Shown: one piece after another, positions 17,768-28,161 of the stretch | How the letters are laid out: each line of letters starts with the position of its first letter | How positions within the stretch are numbered: the first letter of the stretch is position 1 | Source: Clostridium tepidiprofundi DSM 19306 | Lineage (GTDB): Bacteria; Bacillota; Clostridia; Clostridiales; Clostridiaceae | Length of the DNA stretch: 64,000 bases | Assembly: GCF_001594005.1 (NCBI RefSeq) | Contig: NZ_LTBA01000010.1 | Location: 1 to 64,000 of the forward strand | Direction of reading: 5' to 3' | Notes under the pieces: generated by a model | Databases searched by the model: none | What the model was told of the DNA's origin: nothing | What the model saw: only the letters and a program-made list of their open reading frames with translations | Program-made: the position numbers and the translations under genes

Positions 17768-19720
17768 ATGGAGAAAGATAATCAAAATCATTCATATAAA
17801 GTTACTGATTTAATGTCGCTTGAAAAATTGGAACCTGTTAGGGTTAGACCTGGTATGTATATAGGTTCGACAGGTTCAAAAGGACTGCATCATTGCATAT
17901 GGGAAATATTAGATAATTCTATTGACGAAATAACAAATGGTTATGGCGACAAGGTAGAAATAATTTTAAATAAAGATAATAGTGTAACAATTATAGACAA
18001 TGGAAGAGGAATACCTACAGGTATACACCCAATAAAGAAAATTTCGGGTGTTCAAATGGTATATACTGAACTTCATACAGGAGGTAAATTTAACAATAAA
18101 AACTATAAGACTTCGGGTGGACTTCATGGTGTAGGAGCTGCCGTTGTAAATGCTCTTTCAGAATGGTTAGAAGTCGAAATCATGCAAAATGGAAATATAT
18201 ATAAGCAAAGATTCGAATATGGCTATGATAAAGAATTAAAAAAAGATATGCCGGGAACTCCATGCGGTGATTTGAAGGTTATTGGTAAAACAAATAAAAC
18301 AGGAACAAAAGTAACTTTTAAACCTGATAAAAGAGTATTTAGTGCAGTAGATTTTAAGTTTGATATTATTGATGAAAGACTTCAAGAACTTGCTTTTCAG
18401 AATAAAGGTGTTAAGCTTGTTTTAATTGACGACAGAAAAGAAGAAAAAGTCATAAAAGAGTATCATTCAGAAAGAGGATTATTGGATTTTATTGATTATT
18501 TAAACGAAAGCAAAACAGTTTTGCACAAAGATGCTATTTTATTTATGGGTGAAAGGGAAGTTAAAGGAATTAATCTGAGCTCTGAGGTTTGTATTCAATT
18601 TACCGATACAAGTACAGAATATATAGCAAGCTATGTAAATAACATACCAACAACAGAAGCAGGTACACATGAAACAGGATTTAAAACAGGTATGACAAGA
18701 GCTTTTAAAGAATGGGCTAAAAAACTCAATTTAATAAAAGAAAAAGATAAAGAATTTGATGGAAACGATTTAAGAGAGGGAATGACAGCAATATTAAAAG
18801 TTAAAATAAGCAATCCTATATTTGAAGGACAGACTAAAACAAAGCTTGGTAATAATGAGGCATATACAATGATGAATGAGCTTACGTATACAAAGCTTTG
18901 TGAGTGGATAGAAGATAATAAGGAAGTAGCAACAACTATAATAAACAATGCTATTATGGCTGCAAAGAGAAGAGAAAAAATAAAAAAGATTAATGATGCT
19001 GAAAGAAAAAAGATAGGTAAGGGAACTGCACCGCTTGCTGGTAAAATAGCGGTTTGTACATTAAAGAAGCCAGAATTATTAGAATTCTTTGTTGTTGAGG
19101 GTGATTCAGCAGGTGGTAGTGCAAAACAGGCTAGAGACAGAAGATTTCAGACTATAATGCCCTCAAAAGGAAAGATATTAAACACCGAAAAGCAAAAATT
19201 GGAAAATGTAATAGCTAGTGAAGAACTTAAACTTTTCAATACAGCAATAGGGACTGGAATTTTAGATAATTATGATGAAAAAGATCTAAAGTACAACAAG
19301 GTAATTATACTAAGTGATGCCGATGTAGATGGATACCATATTAGGACATTGTGGATGACTTATATTTACAGATACATGAGGCCACTTATAACAAATGGAC
19401 ACTTATATTTAGCACAACCTCCTTTATACAAAGTTTATAAAAAAAGTAAAAAGGGTGACAAGATTTTATATGCATATAGTGATGAGGAATTGCAGAGTGC
19501 TAAAAAAGAAGTAGGGAAAGGAGCACAAATACAAAGGTTTAAAGGTTTAGGAGAGATGAATCCAGAACAATTATGGGAAACAACTTTAAATCCTGAGACT
19601 AGAACTTTGTATCAAGTTACTATTGAGGATGCTGCAAAAGCAGAAAAAATGATATCTCTTCTCATGGGAGATGTTGTTGAGCCACGAAGAAATTATTTAT
19701 ACAAATATGCTGAATTTTAA
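17768..19720 (+). CDS. parE: DNA topoisomerase IV subunit B
   Basis: A 650-residue ATPase subunit of a type IIA topoisomerase. The GHKL ATP site shows EILDNSIDE, IDNGRGIPTG and the GGLHGVGAAVVNALS lid region; the TOPRIM domain has VVEGDSAGGSAKQARDRRFQ and ILSDADVDGYHIRTL, and the end has QRFKGLGEMNPEQLWETT. GGAGG lies seven bases before the ATG at 17768; the TTG at 17753 overlaps that site and is rejected. Topoisomerase IV rather than gyrase is inferred from its partner, which lacks a GyrA box. Two hairpin repeats and a miniature element separate it from parC. Confidence 0.9.
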   Translation: MEKDNQNHSYKVTDLMSLEKLEPVRVRPGMYIGSTGSKGLHHCIWEILDNSIDEITNGYGDKVEIILNKDNSVTIIDNGRGIPTGIHPIKKISGVQMVYTELHTGGKFNNKNYKTSGGLHGVGAAVVNALSEWLEVEIMQNGNIYKQRFEYGYDKELKKDMPGTPCGDLKVIGKTNKTGTKVTFKPDKRVFSAVDFKFDIIDERLQELAFQNKGVKLVLIDDRKEEKVIKEYHSERGLLDFIDYLNESKTVLHKDAILFMGEREVKGINLSSEVCIQFTDTSTEYIASYVNNIPTTEAGTHETGFKTGMTRAFKEWAKKLNLIKEKDKEFDGNDLREGMTAILKVKISNPIFEGQTKTKLGNNEAYTMMNELTYTKLCEWIEDNKEVATTIINNAIMAAKRREKIKKINDAERKKIGKGTAPLAGKIAVCTLKKPELLEFFVVEGDSAGGSAKQARDRRFQTIMPSKGKILNTEKQKLENVIASEELKLFNTAIGTGILDNYDEKDLKYNKVIILSDADVDGYHIRTLWMTYIYRYMRPLITNGHLYLAQPPLYKVYKKSKKGDKILYAYSDEELQSAKKEVGKGAQIQRFKGLGEMNPEQLWETTLNPETRTLYQVTIEDAAKAEKMISLLMGDVVEPRRNYLYKYAEF

Positions 19721-19812
19721 CATATAGAATTATTTTACTTTAGATGAGCAAAAATCATTACAATGAATTACAAATGACTTGACAACTTAATTTGTAATAC
19801 TGAATTTTATAG

Positions 19813-19924
19813 ATTCTATAAGACTCCCACCTTTATAAGTTGGAGATTGAAGCGTTTTGCTTCAGGTGGAGTAGAGTCTACACCAGAAGTTACCATGTTT
19901 TGCTTTAGCAAAACGAGTCCACTG
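19813..19924 (+). repeat. Four-hairpin repeat (IS200/IS605-end-like), copy P1
   Basis: About 110 bases with successive inverted repeats: ACTCCCAC/GTTGGAG, GAAGC-GCTTC, CAGGTGGAG and its partner, and GTTTTGCT-TT-AGCAAAAC. The first and third stems are partly degraded compared with copies P2 and P3. No transposase or tnpB lies in the window. Confidence 0.65.
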
Positions 19925-20048
19925 TTCTCACATATTATATGATGCTTGAGAATTAGATTTCAACATCTGATACAATCTTTTTTAGCAACGTTTTCATGTA
20001 TTATATGATGTTTGAGAATCATAATAAAATGCTATTTTGCATTTATCG

Positions 20049-20158
20049 ATTCTACAAGACTCCCACTTCTATAAGTGGGAGATTGAAGCTTTTGCTTCAG
20101 GTAGAGTAGAGTCTCCACCTGAAGTCTCGATGTTTTGCTTTAGCAAAACGAGTTCACT
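20049..20158 (+). repeat. Four-hairpin repeat (IS200/IS605-end-like), copy P2
   Basis: Same orientation as P1. Stem 1 is a perfect CTCCCACTT/AAGTGGGAG with a CTAT loop; stem 2 is GAAGC-TTTT-GCTTC; stem 3 pairs AGGTAGAGT-type sequence with CTCCACCT; stem 4 is GTTTTGCT/AGCAAAAC. It ends ten-odd bases before the right end of the enclosing element and about 55 before parC. Confidence 0.7.
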
Positions 20159-20211
20159 GGATTGGAATTTGCTCATTTATAGTAGATTAATAAGAAGTGG
20201 AGTTGATATAT

Positions 20212-23100
20212 ATGAGTAAAAAAATAAATATTCCTAAGGATAATAATATTTTAACTGTACCTTTAGAGGAAGCAATGCCTGATAATTATCTTCCATATGC
20301 AGTAGAAGTTGCAAAAGATAGAGCACTTCCAGATGTTAGGGATGGATTAAAACCTGTACATAGAAGAATACTTTATGGAGCATACATGATGAAGGCTTAT
20401 CCTGATAGACCCTATTTTAAATCTGCAAGAATTGTGGGAGATATACTCGGTAAATACCACCCTCATGGGGATTCATCAGTTTATGAGGCGATGGTTATAT
20501 TAGCACAAGATTTTTCAACGAGGATGCCTCTTATTGATGGACATGGAAATTGGGGAAGTCAGGATGGTGATAGTGCTGCTGCAATGCGTTATACAGAAGC
20601 ACGACTTTCACCTATAGCGATGGAAATGTTGAAAGATATTGAAAAAGATGTTGTGAATATGGTTGATAATTATTCTGATACAGAAAAGGAATCAGAAGTG
20701 CTTCCTTCAAGGTATCCTAATATTTTGGTCAATGGTGCATTTGGAATAGCTGTTGGATTGTCGACTAATATTCCACCGCATAATTTGGGTGAAGTCATAG
20801 ATGGTGTTATAGCACTTGCAGATAATAAAGATATTACAACAAAGGAAATTATGAATTATATAAAAGGCCCCGATTTACCAACAGGAGGTATTTTGATAGG
20901 TGAAAGTGCTTTATATTCTGCATATGAGAAAGGTGAAGGACGGGTAACATTAAGAGCAAAGACAAGCATTGAAAAGCTTGAAAATGGAAGGTATGGTATA
21001 ATAATTACTGAATTTCCATACAGAAAGAACAAAGCAAAAATACTTCAAACAATATCAAATATGACAGGTGAAAAAAAACATTCAAAAGCACTTGAATCCA
21101 TTACTGATATTAGAGATGAATCGGATAGAAATGGAGTAAGAGCTGTTATTGAATTCAAAAAATCTGCCGATATTGATACAGTCAATAAAGTTTTAAAATA
21201 TTTATTTAAGAAAACAGAATTGCAGTGTAATTTAAGCTTCAATATGGTAGCATTAGTAAATGGCAAACCAGAAAAATTAAATTTAAAGAGTATTTTATAT
21301 TACTATTTGGAGCATCAAAAGGAAATTGTAACAAGAAGGACTAAAAAAGAGTTAGAAATAGCTGAAAAAAGATTTCACATTATTGAAGGATTTATAAGAG
21401 CTATTGATATTATGGATGAAGTTATTAAAACAATTCGTTCATCAAAATCTAAAAAAGATGCTCAAAGCAATTTGATGAATGAATTTGACTTTACAGCTAT
21501 ACAAGCTGAAGCAATACTTGAACTCATGCTTTATAGACTGACTGGATTAGAAATTAAAACATTTGAAAAAGAACATAGAGAGTTGCAAAAGTTAATTCAG
21601 AAATTGAATAAAATATTAGGTAGTGAAAAGGAATTGATTAAAGTAATAAAAAAAGAAATGATTGAAATAAAGGAAAAATACTTTGATGAAAGAAGAACGC
21701 AGATTATTGAAGATGATAGTGAAGCACAAATAGCTGTCGATGAATTGATTGTTGAAGAAGATGTAATTATTACACTGTCAAATGAAGGATATATTAAAAG
21801 AATTTCTTTAAAATCATACAATAGGTCTTCTGCAAATGTTGATGATATTGAATACAGAGAAGGGGATTTTAATAAGTTATTATTATATTCTAATACTAAA
21901 TATAAAATGCTTATATTCACAGATAAAGGAAATATGTATAGAATAAAATGTGTTGACATACCAGAACATAAATGGAAAGATAAAGGTGAAAGAATAGATA
22001 CATTAATAAAAGGATTGAGTTTATATAATGAAAATATAGTGGGAGTATTTTCTGTATTAGATATGACTGCTCAAAAATATTTTCTTTTCTTTACGAGTAT
22101 TGGAGGTATGAAAAAAACAGAATTATACAAGTTTGACACAGCGTATTCAAAAATTCAGGCTTCAAAATTGAGAAAAAATGAAAGAATAATTTGCGTTAAA
22201 CTTTTAGACAATTCAAGGGAAGAAGAATTCATTTTATTCAAAACGAAGATTGGTTTAAGTTTCAGTATTCAGGAACCAAAATTGGAGTACAGCGATAGAA
22301 ATGTAAATTCACAAGAAATAGTAAAAATAGGTGATTTAGATTCAATAGTTTATGCTGAAATTGAGAAAGAATATGAATATAAAATTTTTACTGTATCTGT
22401 AAATAGCAAAGGTTTAATAAGATTAAGTTCAAGCAAGAACAAGTTACTTATGACTAAAACTGACTCTAGTCAAATTCTGTGTATATTTACTGAAGAAGGA
22501 AAGGTATTTACTATTCCTGCATATTTGATACAAAATTTAGATGATGGATGCATAAAATTAAGTGAATTGTTTAGTGAATACAATAATTTAAAGCTTGTTA
22601 GAGTAATAAGCTGCAATGGGTTAATAGATAATGAAATAAACAATAATGTTTATGTGTATACAATCACACAAAATGGTATCATAAGGAAGACGAATATATA
22701 TGATTTTATATCAAAAGGATTTTCATGTTTAGAAAGCAAATTGAAAGAAAATGATAGGCTCATTTCTGTTATATTAGCAGATGATGAGTGTTATGGAGAT
22801 ATTGTAATTGTTTCAAAGAATGGAATGTGTATAAGATTTAATTGTAAAGATGTAAATACAATGAAAAGAAATGCTGCAGGAGTTATAGCAATAAGCTTAT
22901 CAGAAGATGATAAAGTGATTTTTGGAACTATTATTTGTGAAAATGGTTATGAAACCAATCGAAGCAGTATTTTTGTGAAGACTAAGAGTGGGTATGAATG
23001 GAAAATTACACTTGATAGCATTAAAGTACAGAATAGAGCAGGTAAGGGAAAAAAGATAATAGAATTGCACAATAGAGATATAATAACAAGCATCAAGTAA
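20212..23100 (+). CDS. parC: DNA topoisomerase IV subunit A
   Basis: A 962-residue DNA-cleaving subunit of a type IIA topoisomerase. The breakage-reunion domain has [13 protein letters not shown], the quinolone-region [15 protein letters not shown] and the catalytic tyrosine about Y127 in [12 protein letters not shown]. Where GyrA has its QRRGGKG box, this protein reads [17 protein letters not shown], so topoisomerase IV is favoured over gyrase. The C-terminal propeller region is long, giving a subunit well above the usual ParC size. GTGGAG precedes the ATG at 20212; the frame's earlier start at 20197 overlaps it. The stop codon lies within a palindrome. Confidence 0.9.
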   Translation: MSKKINIPKDNNILTVPLEEAMPDNYLPYAVEVAKDRALPDVRDGLKPVHRRILYGAYMMKAYPDRPYFKSARIVGDILGKYHPHGDSSVYEAMVILAQDFSTRMPLIDGHGNWGSQDGDSAAAMRYTEARLSPIAMEMLKDIEKDVVNMVDNYSDTEKESEVLPSRYPNILVNGAFGIAVGLSTNIPPHNLGEVIDGVIALADNKDITTKEIMNYIKGPDLPTGGILIGESALYSAYEKGEGRVTLRAKTSIEKLENGRYGIIITEFPYRKNKAKILQTISNMTGEKKHSKALESITDIRDESDRNGVRAVIEFKKSADIDTVNKVLKYLFKKTELQCNLSFNMVALVNGKPEKLNLKSILYYYLEHQKEIVTRRTKKELEIAEKRFHIIEGFIRAIDIMDEVIKTIRSSKSKKDAQSNLMNEFDFTAIQAEAILELMLYRLTGLEIKTFEKEHRELQKLIQKLNKILGSEKELIKVIKKEMIEIKEKYFDERRTQIIEDDSEAQIAVDELIVEEDVIITLSNEGYIKRISLKSYNRSSANVDDIEYREGDFNKLLLYSNTKYKMLIFTDKGNMYRIKCVDIPEHKWKDKGERIDTLIKGLSLYNENIVGVFSVLDMTAQKYFLFFTSIGGMKKTELYKFDTAYSKIQASKLRKNERIICVKLLDNSREEEFILFKTKIGLSFSIQEPKLEYSDRNVNSQEIVKIGDLDSIVYAEIEKEYEYKIFTVSVNSKGLIRLSSSKNKLLMTKTDSSQILCIFTEEGKVFTIPAYLIQNLDDGCIKLSELFSEYNNLKLVRVISCNGLIDNEINNNVYVYTITQNGIIRKTNIYDFISKGFSCLESKLKENDRLISVILADDECYGDIVIVSKNGMCIRFNCKDVNTMKRNAAGVIAISLSEDDKVIFGTIICENGYETNRSSIFVKTKSGYEWKITLDSIKVQNRAGKGKKIIELHNRDIITSIK

Positions 23101-23117
23101 CTATATAGTTACTTGAT
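23092..23117. terminator. 26-bp perfect palindrome spanning the parC stop
   Basis: ATCAAGTAACTAT is followed at once by its exact reverse complement, covering the parC stop codon. A T-rich stretch follows some 30 bases later. It may end both parC and the convergent GtrA gene. Confidence 0.5.
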
Positions 23118-23134
23118 AGCTATTTTATAGGGTG

Positions 23135-23593
23135 TTATTTTTTATTGAAAACAAAAAATTTGTTTATCAAAAAACTAAATACACCTGTAGTCATAGAGGC
23201 TATTAATTTTGATATGCTTAGCCACCTGTTGTTTAATATTTCTATCTGTTCACTTGATAAACTTGGCTTTATAAGAGGATTTTTACTAGTTAATGCAATT
23301 AAAATTATCGAATTTGCAATCATAGCTATTCCTAAAACTGATGCATATTTTATATATGATTTTTTGTTTCCTTCAGTTTTAAAAGTAAATTTCCTATTTA
23401 AAATATATCCATTAATAGAATACAAGAAAAATGATACTAAATTAAAAAGAGATAATATTAATCCACTTGTTACCCCTGTTAAAAGAGATAATACTTTTAC
23501 TACAGAAAAGTCTATAAGAAAATTTAGACCACCTATAATACCATATTTGATGAATTGAAATATTGTAGAAAATATATTTTTATTATTATCCAT
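23135..23593 (-). CDS. GtrA-family membrane protein
   Basis: A 152-residue protein with four hydrophobic segments, matching the GtrA/DPMS-like family thought to flip or support lipid-linked sugars in cell-surface polysaccharide synthesis. Signatures are QFIKYGIIGGLNFLIDF near the N-terminus, NGYILNRKFTFK after helix two and FLINKFFVF at the end. The ATG at 23593 has GGA close upstream; a TTG six bases earlier is possible. There is no glycosyltransferase beside it. Confidence 0.88.
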   Translation of the reverse strand: MDNNKNIFSTIFQFIKYGIIGGLNFLIDFSVVKVLSLLTGVTSGLILSLFNLVSFFLYSINGYILNRKFTFKTEGNKKSYIKYASVLGIAMIANSIILIALTSKNPLIKPSLSSEQIEILNNRWLSISKLIASMTTGVFSFLINKFFVFNKK

Positions 23594-23692
23594 AATCAAG
23601 TCCTAATAGTTAGAACGCACCTCCCTTCTCAAAATATTATATGTAAATTATACCATAAATAACTATGAATTAATAAAAATGAGGTGATATTT

Positions 23693-24976
23693 TTGCACAA
23701 AAAAGTATTAAGCAATGGGCTTACAATAATATATAAACATTCAGAAAATAATTTAACATCATTTTCAATTGCTTTTGAAGCGGGAGCAAATGTAGAGAAT
23801 GAGAACGAGATTGGGTTGGCTCATGTAGTTGAGCATATGTTATATAAGGGAACATTCAAAAGAAATGAGTATGAAATCAATAAATTATGCGATGAACTAT
23901 TTGGATTTAACAATGCTATGACTAATTATCCTTATGTTGTATACTATGCAACATGTTTGTCGGAAGATTTTGAAATAGGTTTTGATTTATATGCCGATAT
24001 AATTTTGAATCCATACTTCCCAAAAAAAGGATTCAAAGAAGAGATAGATGTGATTTGTGAAGAATTAAATGAGTGGAGAGATGACATAAACCAGTTTTGT
24101 GAAGATGAGTTATTTAAAAATGCTTTTAATAAAAGAAGACTAAAGGAATTGATTATTGGCAATGAAAAAAACATAAAATATATAAAATTGGAGCATGTGA
24201 TAGATTTTTATAATAGATATTATACACCTGATAATTGTGTTATAAGTGTTGTTTCGTCGCTGAATTTTGAGAAAGTATGTGACATTATATATAAGCATTT
24301 TGGAAATTGGAATAGAAAGTCTAATAATATTGTTGAAACAATATATGAAAATAATACCCCAGGGGTATTTTGGAATAAGAAAGATATAAATGGTAGTAAA
24401 ATTCAGTATTGCTTTCCAATACATAATTTGAGTACCAAAGAAGAAAAAGCATTGATGATTTTTAATGCTGTGTTTGGAACAGGAACAAGTTCTATACTTT
24501 ATGATGAAATAAGAACTAAAAGAGGTTTGGCATATGATATTGCTAGTTCGATAAAATTTGAAAAGGGAATAAAAGTATTCAAAATTTCTATGGGAACTTC
24601 AAAAGTAAATGAAATGGAAGCAATAGAATTAATTAATTCTATTATTCGAGAAATTAAAAATAACAGTGAGTATTTTAATAAGTATTTTAATGAGAGTAGT
24701 ATGAGTAATATAGTAAAGGGTATTGTATTAAGAAATGCTTTGTCACTGGAAAAATCTATTGTTGAATGTGTTAGATTGGCAGTATTTGAGATTATGTTTA
24801 GGGATAGAAGTGAAATTAACAGTAATTTTAGTAACTTAGTAGATATAGAAAATTATATGTCGCCACTTTATGAAAGAGTAAATGATTTAGATAAAATCAC
24901 TTATAAGGATATTATTTTGGTTATGAATAAAGTATTAGTGAAACCTACTATACAAATAATTTCCTCTAATGATTAA
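23693..24976 (+). CDS. M16-family (insulinase-type) zinc peptidase
   Basis: A 427-residue M16 protease with the inverted zinc motif HXXEH at H44-VV-E47-H48 (GLAHVVEHMLYKGT) and the distal glutamate region VICEELNEWRDD, so the catalytic set is present. The second half (RTKRGLAYDI) forms the inactive partner lobe. The start is a TTG at 23693 with GAGGTG six bases before; the GTG at 23684 is part of that site. Clostridial relatives are processing or oligopeptide peptidases of unclear target. It stands alone and converges on the TIM-barrel gene. Confidence 0.87.
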   Translation: MHKKVLSNGLTIIYKHSENNLTSFSIAFEAGANVENENEIGLAHVVEHMLYKGTFKRNEYEINKLCDELFGFNNAMTNYPYVVYYATCLSEDFEIGFDLYADIILNPYFPKKGFKEEIDVICEELNEWRDDINQFCEDELFKNAFNKRRLKELIIGNEKNIKYIKLEHVIDFYNRYYTPDNCVISVVSSLNFEKVCDIIYKHFGNWNRKSNNIVETIYENNTPGVFWNKKDINGSKIQYCFPIHNLSTKEEKALMIFNAVFGTGTSSILYDEIRTKRGLAYDIASSIKFEKGIKVFKISMGTSKVNEMEAIELINSIIREIKNNSEYFNKYFNESSMSNIVKGIVLRNALSLEKSIVECVRLAVFEIMFRDRSEINSNFSNLVDIENYMSPLYERVNDLDKITYKDIILVMNKVLVKPTIQIISSND

Positions 24977-24987
24977 AAGATTTTAAA

Positions 24988-25023
24988 ATACCAAAGAGAA
25001 ATTTTATAACTTCCCTTTGGTAT
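24988..25023. terminator. Bidirectional hairpin terminator
   Basis: ATACCAAAG and CTTTGGTAT pair over 9 bp between the convergent M16 and TIM-barrel genes. The loop is about 18 bases and flanking sequence is AT-rich. Confidence 0.6.
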
Positions 25024-25027
25024 AACA

Positions 25028-25843
25028 CTATAGTGAATAATAATATTCTTTTAGGAGTAAAGCATCTTTTTCAAGAATAGGACTTTCACAAACTATGCAG
25101 CCTTCAACACTGAAATCCTTCAATGCTTTTAGACAGGCCTTATAATTAAAGTCACTTTCCATAAATGGAAGGTGTTTTCTTTCGCCTTTTATTGAATAGC
25201 TTATGCCAGACATATGTATGTGCATGTCCTTCAATGCATCATTACCCAAATTATCTTTTATAAATTGCAATATATGTGCAAAGTCTTCATAATTTTTCAA
25301 AGAACCATTATATCTTGCATGTATATGGGAAAAATCGACACATAATTTGCAAGTAGGAACTTCTTTGCATAATGATACAAGTTCTTCTAAATCACCGAAT
25401 TGAGTACCTTTTCCCGTGGTTTCCAATCTGTAATTCACACCTATATCTGGAAGTTTTAATAAATTTTCTTTTATAGTATTATAAGTTTCTTCTTTAGAGT
25501 CCTTCAAATAAAATCCAGGGTGAAAAACAAGGCTCTTTCCTTCAACTTTTTTCAAGGCTTCAGCACCTTTTATTATCCTTTCTAAGGATTTTTCTTGTTT
25601 TTCAATTTCATCTGCATTTAAATTTATATAATATGAGCCATGAGCAGACAAATAAAAATCATTTTTAATTTTTGTTTCTAAAATGCCATCTTTATTGTTA
25701 TTTGTGACATTAACTGAGCGTACAAATGGAAGTTCCATTGAATCCAGTCCTATGTTTTTTAAATATGATATTGCTGTTTTATAAGTTAATTTTTTATTAT
25801 CTTCTCCCAATGGAAGACCAGATATTCCAAATAAAAGAGACAT
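25028..25843 (-). CDS. TIM-barrel protein of the endonuclease IV/xylose isomerase-like superfamily
   Basis: A 271-residue protein. SAHGSYYINL, LVFHPGFY, YRLETTGKGTQFGDLEEL, LCVDFSHIHARYNG and MHIHMSGI supply the histidine, aspartate and glutamate ligands expected of the AP-endonuclease family 2 barrel, so a deoxyribonuclease IV-like (nfo-like) metalloenzyme is likely. A sugar isomerase cannot be excluded. AGGAGG lies seven bases before the ATG at 25843; a GTG six bases upstream overlaps the site. It is alone on this strand. Confidence 0.78.
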   Translation of the reverse strand: MSLLFGISGLPLGEDNKKLTYKTAISYLKNIGLDSMELPFVRSVNVTNNNKDGILETKIKNDFYLSAHGSYYINLNADEIEKQEKSLERIIKGAEALKKVEGKSLVFHPGFYLKDSKEETYNTIKENLLKLPDIGVNYRLETTGKGTQFGDLEELVSLCKEVPTCKLCVDFSHIHARYNGSLKNYEDFAHILQFIKDNLGNDALKDMHIHMSGISYSIKGERKHLPFMESDFNYKACLKALKDFSVEGCIVCESPILEKDALLLKEYYYSL

Positions 25844-25972
25844 AATCACACCTCCTGTTTTGCTGTCATTAATAACGTAAATATAATTGACTTGTTATTT
25901 ATATTGATATGCCTTATAATTTATTGTAACATTTTTAAACAATAATTTAAAATATTAAATGTAGGTGATTAC

Positions 25973-27733
25973 ATGAAAAGTAAATGGACATTAAGAACAA
26001 CAAGAGTAAATACTAAAGAATTATCGCAAAAAACGGGCTTTAGTAGTGTTGTTACGAAAATACTTGTAAATAGAGGGATTAATTCACCAGAAGCCATAAA
26101 AAGATTTATGTATGGTGATATAAAAGATTTATATGATCCATTCTTGATGAAAGATATGGATAAAGGAACTGAAATAATTAAGAATGCTATAATTAGCAAC
26201 AAAAAAATAGTTATTTATGGTGATTATGATGCAGATGGTGTAACAAGTACTAGTATTTTATTTAAGGCATTGAAAAGATGTGGTGCAAATGTAGACTATT
26301 ATATACCTGATAGGCAATCAGAAGGTTATGGTATGTGTTCAGATAGAATAATGAAATTACATGAAGAAGGTTATGATGTTATATTAACATGTGATAATGG
26401 AATTTCAGCAATAGATGAGATTAAACTTGCTAAATCTTTGGGAATGACCGTGATAGTTACAGATCATCATGAATTAGTTTTCAAGGAAGATGATAAAGGA
26501 AATGAAATATTTGTTATGCCTGAAGCTGACGCAATTATTAATACAAAAAGAAAGGATTGTACATATCCATTTAAAATGTTATGTGGTGCAGGGATTGCAT
26601 ATAAATTTGCAATAGCGCTTTATTCTAAATTCAAAATTGATATATCGGAAACATATGAGTTTATTGAACTAGCGGGTATTGGGACAATATGTGATGTTGT
26701 TGATTTAATTGATGAGAACAGGATAATTGCCAAAAAATCATTAGAAATGCTTACTAAAACGAAGAATTTAGGATTGAGAACTTTAAAGAAGGTTATAGGA
26801 ATTGAAGGAAAAGCAATAAAATCTTACAATGTTGGATTTCAAATAGGGCCATGTATAAATGCTACTGGAAGATTGGAAACAGCGGCTCTTTCTGTAGAAT
26901 TGCTTTTATGCAATGATGAAAAAAAAGCATATGAATTAGCTAATACATTATTTGAACTCAATAAAAAAAGGCAACATTTAACGAATATGAATGTTGAACA
27001 AGTTGTTGAGAACATTGAAAATTCCGAAATGAAAAATCATAAAGTTATAGTGGTTTATAAAAGCGATATTCATGAGAGCATAGCGGGTATTGTTGCAGGT
27101 AAGATAAGAGAAAAATTTAATGTGCCATGCATAATTTTGACTGATGGCAAAGAAATGCCTAAGGGATCTGGCAGATCCATAGAAAAATACAATATTTTCA
27201 AGGAATTAGTTAAATGCAAGGAACTTTTAGAAAAATTCGGAGGCCATCCTATGGCAGCTGGATTGAGCATAAAAGAAGAAAATATAGATAAACTGAGGTA
27301 TGCATTGAATAAAAATTGTAAATTGTCAGATGATGATATTATACCTAAAATAAGGATTGATGAAGTTTTACCACTAGAAAATATATCGTACAAGCTAATC
27401 AATGAATTGGAAATGCTGGAACCATTTGGTAAAGGGAATCCTAGTCCCATTTTAGCTAACAAAAATGTTATAGTGGATAATGCCTCTTTGATTGGAAAAG
27501 AAAAAAATGTTGTCAGATTTAAGTGTAGAATTCCCAATACAAACAGAATTATTGATGCAGTGTGTTTTAATGGAAAAGATAAATTTGAAGAAATATTTGG
27601 AGAAGCATATACTAAAGAGCAAAATAATAACAATACTACAATGTTGGATATTATATTTTCACCATATATTAATGAATACAATGGAATAAAATCGATACAA
27701 TTAAAAGTGAGTGATTTTAGGCTATCAAAGTAA
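25973..27733 (+). CDS. recJ: Single-stranded-DNA-specific exonuclease RecJ
   Basis: A 586-residue 5'-3' exonuclease of the DHH family used in recombination and repair. Motifs are VIYGDYDADGVTSTSILFKAL (DYDADG at about 84-89), TCDNGISAIDE, VTDHHEL and, in the DHHA1 part, GSGRSIEKYNIF and KFGGHPMAAGLSI; an OB-fold follows. The length is typical. TAGGTGATTAC precedes the ATG. A perfect 15-bp inverted repeat starts right after the stop. Confidence 0.95.
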   Translation: MKSKWTLRTTRVNTKELSQKTGFSSVVTKILVNRGINSPEAIKRFMYGDIKDLYDPFLMKDMDKGTEIIKNAIISNKKIVIYGDYDADGVTSTSILFKALKRCGANVDYYIPDRQSEGYGMCSDRIMKLHEEGYDVILTCDNGISAIDEIKLAKSLGMTVIVTDHHELVFKEDDKGNEIFVMPEADAIINTKRKDCTYPFKMLCGAGIAYKFAIALYSKFKIDISETYEFIELAGIGTICDVVDLIDENRIIAKKSLEMLTKTKNLGLRTLKKVIGIEGKAIKSYNVGFQIGPCINATGRLETAALSVELLLCNDEKKAYELANTLFELNKKRQHLTNMNVEQVVENIENSEMKNHKVIVVYKSDIHESIAGIVAGKIREKFNVPCIILTDGKEMPKGSGRSIEKYNIFKELVKCKELLEKFGGHPMAAGLSIKEENIDKLRYALNKNCKLSDDDIIPKIRIDEVLPLENISYKLINELEMLEPFGKGNPSPILANKNVIVDNASLIGKEKNVVRFKCRIPNTNRIIDAVCFNGKDKFEEIFGEAYTKEQNNNNTTMLDIIFSPYINEYNGIKSIQLKVSDFRLSK

Positions 27734-27765
27734 GGAGAGTACGCAACATTTGTTGCGTACTCTCC
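27734..27765 (+). terminator. Perfect 15-bp hairpin directly after recJ
   Basis: GGAGAGTACGCAACA and its exact complement surround a TT loop, beginning with the first base after the recJ stop. There is no following T-run, so it may protect the mRNA 3' end rather than terminate. The rest of the gap to 27932 holds nothing recognisable. Confidence 0.55.
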
Positions 27766-27932
27766 GCCTCAGATTAGGTGACTACAAATAAATTCTTGTA
27801 ATCATATAACTATATGGTCATATAAAAATTTATATGCAGTCTATACCTAATACACTAGTATTTAGTTTTTAGCTTTTATTATATTATGCTTTTAAACGAT
27901 GTTCTTAAGCAACACTTCTAAAATCTAGTTTA

Positions 27933-28112
27933 TTATAGATTTCTTTCGTATTGTTCAACCATTTTTTTAACCATCTGTCCTCCAACAGAACCGCATTCTC
28001 TAGAAGTTAAATTACCATTGTAATCAGTAAAATTAACACCTAGTTCTCTAGCAGTTTCCATCTTAAATTGGTTCAATCCTTGTTTAGCTTCTGGTACTAA
28101 ATTTTTTGCCAT
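27933..28112 (-). CDS. Alpha/beta-type small acid-soluble spore protein 1
   Basis: A 59-residue DNA-binding spore protein that saturates and protects spore DNA and is later cleaved by the Gpr protease. It reads MAKNLVPEAKQGLNQFKMET, then ARELGV, with the protease-recognition region around METARELG and the C-terminal SVGGQMVKKMVEQYERNL core of the family. GAGGAGGG precedes the ATG. It lies 49 bases downstream of the second copy and may be co-transcribed. Position 40 is Cys (RECGSVGG), where Asn is common. SASP genes are normally read in the forespore under sigma-G; I could not fix a promoter. Confidence 0.95.
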   Translation of the reverse strand: MAKNLVPEAKQGLNQFKMETARELGVNFTDYNGNLTSRECGSVGGQMVKKMVEQYERNL

Positions 28113-28161
28113 TATATTTCCCTCCTCTTAAAATTATATCAATCCCTAACTATTGTGCTTA

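Larger units (their letters stand above)
19744..20176 (+). mobile_element. ATGAGCAAA-family element (copy 2) enlarged by nested repeats
   Basis: The left end (ATGAGCAAAAATC and about 65 further bases) is the reverse complement of the right part of the element at 737-880. The right end, GGATTGGAATTTGCTCAT, matches its left end. Between them sit two copies of a four-hairpin repeat and a duplicated phrase containing TATTATATGATG (about 19930 and 19998), making 433 bp. The whole fills the gap between parE and parC. Confidence 0.65.
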
